Assembly (NCBI RefSeq): GCF_050859505.1
Contig: NZ_CP193934.1
Location: forward strand, 992,001 to 1,056,000
DNA: 64,000 nt
Origin: Marinirhabdus sp050859505
Lineage (GTDB): Bacteria; Bacteroidota; Bacteroidia; Flavobacteriales; Flavobacteriaceae
Direction: 5' to 3'
Shown one piece after another: positions 60,191 to 64,000 of this stretch; the first letter of the stretch is position 1; every line of letters starts with the position of its first letter. A program made the translations under genes and the position numbers. A model generated the notes under the pieces. That model saw only the letters and a program-made list of their open reading frames with translations. It was not told the DNA's origin and made no database searches.

Positions 60191-60976
60191 ATGAAAAAAG
60201 TACTTAGCGCATCATTTTTATTTTTTTGCGGCATGTTGTACGCACAGGAGGAAACGACCACGGCAGACTCTATGATCACCGATAGGCCAGACGCTACCGA
60301 ATCCCCAAATACAGTGCCCAAAGGTTCTTTACAAGTAGAAACTGGCGGATTTTATACTTCTTTTGAAGAAAATGATTTAAAAACAGAAATCTATGGCTAC
60401 AACACCACCTTGGTACGGTATGGAATTTTCAACAATTTTGAGGTTCGCTTAGGATGGAATTTTGAAGAAACTCGTTTCAGTTTTAACGGCCAGGAAGCGG
60501 ACAATGTCTCTAGTGGTTTTACACCATTATTAGCAGGAATGAAAGTTGAGATTGCAGACGAAGATGGATGGAAACCACAAATAGGATTGTTAGGGCATTT
60601 GTACCTTCCGTTTACCGCTGGAAGCGATTACAGACCGGAAACCACAGGAGCAGATTTTCGGTTTTCCTTTTCGCATACATTGTCTGAAAAATCAAGTCTT
60701 TCGTACAATTTGGGCGCCGCTTTGGGAAACGATTCGCCAGAGCTAGCATACCTCTACACACTTTCGTACGGGTATAGCATAACAAACAAAATTGGACTGT
60801 ATGCCGAAGTATATGGCGATTTTCCAGAAGATAACAAAGCCAATCATTTATGGGATGCAGGGATTACTTATTTGCTACACCCTACGCTTCAATTGGACGC
60901 AACCATAGGAAGCAGTTTTACTGCTGGGCAGGATATTTTATTGAGTGCAGGGGTAAGTTTCAGAATACCGAATTAG
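60191..60976 (+). CDS. Putative outer-membrane transport protein
   Basis: A 261-residue protein with a signal peptide (MKKVLSASFLFFCGMLYAQ) and many amphipathic beta strands, consistent with an outer-membrane barrel of the MetA-pathway-of-phenol-degradation type. The ends of the strands are aromatic. It sits 4 bp after the regulator and 12 bp before the binding-protein gene, so it may admit the metal through the outer membrane. Confidence 0.75.
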   Translation: MKKVLSASFLFFCGMLYAQEETTTADSMITDRPDATESPNTVPKGSLQVETGGFYTSFEENDLKTEIYGYNTTLVRYGIFNNFEVRLGWNFEETRFSFNGQEADNVSSGFTPLLAGMKVEIADEDGWKPQIGLLGHLYLPFTAGSDYRPETTGADFRFSFSHTLSEKSSLSYNLGAALGNDSPELAYLYTLSYGYSITNKIGLYAEVYGDFPEDNKANHLWDAGITYLLHPTLQLDATIGSSFTAGQDILLSAGVSFRIPN

Positions 60977-60988
60977 AAAAAATAAAAA

Positions 60989-61915
60989 ATGAAAATCATA
61001 AAAATAATAACACTTTCAGTACTTATCATGGTTGCATTTATTTCGTGTAAAAACGAAAGGAAAGATGCAGATGGACCACAAAAACTTAAAATTGTTACCA
61101 CCACGAGTATGATTACCGACTTGGTAAAAAACATAGGCGGTGATCATATAGAAGTTCAAGGTTTGATGGGTGCCGGAGTAGATCCACACCTTTACAAAGC
61201 GAGCGAGGGCGATGTGTCCAAACTTTATAAAGCCGATATTATTTTTTATAGCGGTTTGCATCTAGAAGGTAAGTTGGTGGAAGTTTTTGAAAAAATGGAA
61301 TCGACAAAAACTACAATAGGTTTGGGAGAATTTCTTCCAAAAGGAGAACTTATTGGATCAGATTATTTTGCTTCCAATTACGATCCGCATGTGTGGTTTA
61401 ATATTGAGTTTTTCAAAAAGTTCGCCGAAAAAGTTACTGAAACTTTAGTTGAAAAAGACCCTAAAAATGCTGCTGCGTATATTGAAAACGAAGAAACATA
61501 CCTGCAGCAATTAACCCTATTAGAAACCGAAGTAAAAGCCAAGATTGAAACGCTTCCGAAGGAAAAGAGAATTTTGGTCACGGCTCACGATGCTTTCAAT
61601 TATTTTGGAAAAGCATACGATTTTAATGTGGTAGGCTTACAAGGCCTCTCCACTGCAACTGAGGCAGGAGTGCAGGATGTGCAGCGAATTTCACAATTTA
61701 TTATAGACAACAACGTAAAAGCAATTTTTGTGGAAAGCTCCGTGCCCAGACGTACTATTGAAGCCTTACAGAAATCGGTACAATCCAAAGGTCAAGATGT
61801 AAAAATAGGAGGCTCCTTGTTCAGTGATGCATTAGGAAACCCAGATACCAAAGAAGGGACTTATATTGGCATGTTCACCTATAACGTAAACACCATCGTT
61901 AATTCCCTACAGTAA
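60989..61915 (+). CDS. Metal-binding lipoprotein of a TroA/ZnuA ABC importer
   Basis: A 308-residue substrate-binding lipoprotein. Lipobox FISC (C20). Metal ligands are H67 (DPHLYK), H134 (DPHVWF), H200 (TAHDAF) and D280 (FSDALG), the His-His-His-Asp set of TroA. This set suggests zinc or manganese rather than iron. It delivers metal to the ABC permease encoded nearby. It is followed by a 228-bp gap with a dispersed repeat. Confidence 0.93.
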   Translation: MKIIKIITLSVLIMVAFISCKNERKDADGPQKLKIVTTTSMITDLVKNIGGDHIEVQGLMGAGVDPHLYKASEGDVSKLYKADIIFYSGLHLEGKLVEVFEKMESTKTTIGLGEFLPKGELIGSDYFASNYDPHVWFNIEFFKKFAEKVTETLVEKDPKNAAAYIENEETYLQQLTLLETEVKAKIETLPKEKRILVTAHDAFNYFGKAYDFNVVGLQGLSTATEAGVQDVQRISQFIIDNNVKAIFVESSVPRRTIEALQKSVQSKGQDVKIGGSLFSDALGNPDTKEGTYIGMFTYNVNTIVNSLQ

Positions 61916-62008
61916 AATTTTTTTGGAGGTTGGGAGGAGGCTTAGAGGTGTAAAAGAAGACTGAAAAATTAACGATTGCTGATTTTTGATGCTGATTGTA
62001 GAACTAAA

Positions 62009-62055
62009 AAATATCGAATATAGAACCGCAGAATTTCGAATGATGAAATGAAAAA
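62009..62055. repeat. Dispersed intergenic repeat, copy 2
   Basis: Matches the reverse complement of 15211-15255 at about 38 of 46 positions. It lies in the gap between the binding-protein and ATPase genes. Confidence 0.6.
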
Positions 62056-62143
62056 GACCAAGCGGTGGAAAGTCCTGCAAGGTATGAACAAGGCACGAGC
62101 GATTCTTGTAGATCTAAGAGATGGATAACTAACAATAAATACT

Positions 62144-62881
62144 ATGGAAACCAAATATGCCATACAAGTAGATGACCTTACGGTTGCTTACAACTATAAA
62201 CCTGTGTTATGGGATATAGATTTGCACGTTCCCGAAGGTGTGTTGATGGCCATTGTTGGACCTAATGGAGCAGGAAAGTCTACGTTGATAAAAGCCATTT
62301 TAGGGATTTTAGATCCTATTGCAGGCAGCGTTTCTATCTATGGAAAGCCTTATAAAAAACAACGAAAACTCGTTGCATACGTTCCTCAAAAAGGAAGTGT
62401 AGACTGGGATTTCCCAACTACTGCACTCGATGTGGTAATGATGGGAACCTATGGTCAATTAGGTTGGATAAAACGCCCAGGAGGAAAAGAAAAGAAAGCT
62501 TCACTGGAAGCTCTGGAAAAGGTTGGAATGTTAGCTTTTAAGAACAGGCAGATAAGTCAGTTGAGTGGTGGCCAGCAACAACGCGTTTTTTTGGCTAGAG
62601 CTTTGGTTCAAAATGCAGCCATCTATTTTATGGATGAACCTTTCCAAGGGGTAGATGCCACGACAGAAATTGCCATCATCAATATTTTAAAAGAACTAAG
62701 AAAAGCAGGAAAAACAGTAGTGGTAGTACATCACGACCTACAGACCGTTCCAGAATATTTTGATTGGGTAACCTTCCTAAATGTAAAGAAAATAGCCACA
62801 GGCCCCGTAAAGGAAATCTTTAATGATGATAATTTAACGAAGACGTATGGGATTAATTATAAAGTAGCGGTGAATAAATAG
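62144..62881 (+). CDS. Metal ABC transporter ATP-binding protein
   Basis: A 245-residue ATPase of the TroB/ZnuC/MntB group. Walker A GPNGAGKST is at 39-47, then signature LSGGQQQR, Walker B YFMDEPF and switch histidine in VVHHDLQT. It powers the permease that follows. Its TAG stop is also the first three bases of the inverted repeat of the inserted cassette. Confidence 0.93.
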   Translation: METKYAIQVDDLTVAYNYKPVLWDIDLHVPEGVLMAIVGPNGAGKSTLIKAILGILDPIAGSVSIYGKPYKKQRKLVAYVPQKGSVDWDFPTTALDVVMMGTYGQLGWIKRPGGKEKKASLEALEKVGMLAFKNRQISQLSGGQQQRVFLARALVQNAAIYFMDEPFQGVDATTEIAIINILKELRKAGKTVVVVHHDLQTVPEYFDWVTFLNVKKIATGPVKEIFNDDNLTKTYGINYKVAVNK

Positions 62882-63427
62882 TTGGTAGGACATTCGCTTC
62901 GCTCTTTTGTAGCGGGTAGGACGCTTTGCTTGTAGCTTTTTCTGTTCACTTCGTTCACTAGCGACTAGTAGTTTTTTGCTCACTTATATGGCGCGAAGCT
63001 TTAATTAAAAATAATAATGAAAAAAGTAATCTTTAATTTTGAGAAACTTATTGTGTATCAAAAATCTTTGGATTTTATGGACTTGGTGTATGAAATTACT
63101 CGTTCGTTTCCTAAAGATGAATTATACAACCTAACCTCTCAATTTAAGAGGGCGTCTCTTTCAATTTGTCTGAATATAAGCGAAGGTCATGGGGATACCG
63201 ACAAACAATTTAACCGATATTTAAAAATGGCCTGGGATTCGGTTAAAGAGTGTGTAACCTGCTCGACCGCGGCTAGAAGACAGGGTTATATTTCCGAAGA
63301 AATGGATAATACCCTTCGTCTAAATCTTGAAGAATTATCTAAAATGATTGCAGGTCTCAGAAAAAAATTAAAAACCAAATAAAGCTACAAGCGCCAGCGT
63401 CCAACAAGCGAAGCGTCCTACCAACTA
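62879..63427. mobile_element. Four-helix-bundle cassette with inverted repeats
   Basis: TAGTTGGTAGGAC (62879-62891) and GTCCTACCAACTA (63415-63427) are exact 13-bp inverted ends. Inside them, GGTAGGACGCTTTGCTTGTAGC and its counterpart AAGCTACAAGCG at about 63381 form a second, looser pair. The only gene is the four-helix-bundle protein. The cassette occupies exactly the junction between the ATPase and permease genes. Confidence 0.5.
63017..63382 (+). CDS. Four-helix-bundle protein (23S rRNA intervening-sequence type)
   Basis: A 121-residue all-helical protein. It starts KVIFNFEKLIVYQKSLDFMD, contains FKRASLSICLNISEGHG, and ends in a lysine-rich tail. The family was found as the protein of intervening sequences in 23S rRNA and also as stand-alone copies and as accessory proteins of diversity-generating retroelements. 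No such partner is near. It is flanked by inverted repeats. Confidence 0.85.
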   Translation: MKKVIFNFEKLIVYQKSLDFMDLVYEITRSFPKDELYNLTSQFKRASLSICLNISEGHGDTDKQFNRYLKMAWDSVKECVTCSTAARRQGYISEEMDNTLRLNLEELSKMIAGLRKKLKTK

Positions 63428-63436
63428 TCAGCTATT

Positions 63437-64000
63437 ATGAATATAATCGAATATTTCGAACTTGTCTTTACAGATTACACCCTTCGCACTATTACGCTAG
63501 GGACGGCGGTATTGGGGGCTATTTGCGGGATGTTGGGGAGTTTTGCGGTACTTCGGAAACAAGCTTTGTTAGGCGATGCCATTAGTCATGCAGCTTTACC
63601 TGGAATTGCGGTAGCATTTTTAATTACAGGTGCAAAGGATACAAATACGTTGTTACTGGGAGCTTTGGTAAGTGGTTTACTTGGAACTTTTTGGATTCGC
63701 GGCATTATAAAAAACACCCATTTAAAAACCGATACTGCGCTTGGATTAATCTTGTCGCTTTTCTTTGGCTTCGGGATGTTGTTACTTACGTTTATCCAAA
63801 AACAACCCAACGCCAACCAAGCAGGACTGGACAAATACTTATTTGGTCAAGCGGCGACTTTAGTGGAGAGTGATGTACTATTAATGGCGGTAGTTACAGG
63901 GGTAGCACTTTTTATCTTATTGCTTTTCTGGAAAGAATTTAAAATTATGTTGTTTGACGCAGACTATACTAAAACCCTTGGATTCAACACAAAATTTATT
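63437..64000 (+). CDS. Metal ABC transporter permease (partial)
   Basis: Reading frame from ATG 63437 to the window end, 188 codons and no stop. It is an ABC-3-type permease with LLGDAISHAALPGIA in the second helix, then four more hydrophobic helices. It pairs with the ATPase 555 bp upstream. The C-terminal part is outside the window. Confidence 0.92.
   Translation, partial: MNIIEYFELVFTDYTLRTITLGTAVLGAICGMLGSFAVLRKQALLGDAISHAALPGIAVAFLITGAKDTNTLLLGALVSGLLGTFWIRGIIKNTHLKTDTALGLILSLFFGFGMLLLTFIQKQPNANQAGLDKYLFGQAATLVESDVLLMAVVTGVALFILLLFWKEFKIMLFDADYTKTLGFNTKFI

Noticed and set aside
62879..63427. Diversity-generating retroelement
   Set aside because: A four-helix-bundle protein can accompany these, but no reverse transcriptase, template repeat or variable repeat is visible.

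Overview
The window looks like the chromosome of a marine-type member of the Flavobacteriaceae (Bacteroidetes). The DNA is AT-rich. Shine-Dalgarno motifs are largely absent, and several genes are preceded by the Bacteroidetes -7 box TAnnTTTG. Three proteins appear to be secreted through the type IX system or carry its C-terminal sorting tail. The gene set is typical of the group: an AddAB pair instead of RecBCD, OmpA with thrombospondin type-3 repeats, an IPExxxVDY protein next to pyk, a viroplasmin-type RNase H, and LytS/LytTR regulation. About 65 protein genes and one tRNA are visible; there are no rRNA genes, CRISPR arrays, transposases or prophage.

1-12.5 kb: an oxidoreductase/mtgA/GreA-like cluster on the plus strand, an MDR oxidoreductase, then a long minus-strand run (SDR, orphan ABC ATPase, prolyl oligopeptidase lipoprotein, two DoxX proteins, asd, mscL, alr, tdk). 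12.6-21.3 kb: a Flavobacteria-type hypothetical, a third DoxX protein, rsmI with a uracil-DNA-glycosylase-like gene, an AhpD-like protein, a secreted repeat protein, recJ, lpxH and queD. 21.5-28.8 kb: a periplasmic-sensor histidine kinase with its LytTR regulator, three exported proteins of unknown function, and two tiny paralogous single-span membrane proteins on the opposite strand. 28.8-32.2 kb: a MATE exporter behind a palindromic promoter, an acetyltransferase, a universal stress protein and tRNA-Ala(GGC).

32.2-42.6 kb: an alpha/beta hydrolase, addB, ompA, kbl and addA on the minus strand, then sodA on the plus strand. 42.75-44.14 kb is a gene-free block and the strangest part of the window. 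It holds two tandem arrays of a 106-107 bp unit (11 headers in all), each ending in the same long terminator-like hairpin and the same 3' tail. 44.2-49.5 kb: a long PurF homologue, a PfkB kinase, a sorting-tail protein, rnhA and purN. 49.6-53.9 kb: acpP-fabF-rnc, an IPExxxVDY gene and pyk. 53.9-57.2 kb: a secreted leucine-rich protein, an SH3 lipoprotein and dinB.

57.3-64 kb: a short operon (NAD(P)-binding protein, VOC protein, CYTH protein, lipoprotein), then a metal-homeostasis locus: a DtxR/MntR-type regulator with its own palindrome, an outer-membrane-like protein, a TroA/ZnuA-like binding lipoprotein, the ABC ATPase and a permease cut by the window edge. A four-helix-bundle gene bounded by inverted repeats sits exactly between ATPase and permease and looks like an inserted cassette. 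Intergenic spaces elsewhere carry small dispersed repeats and strong hairpins.
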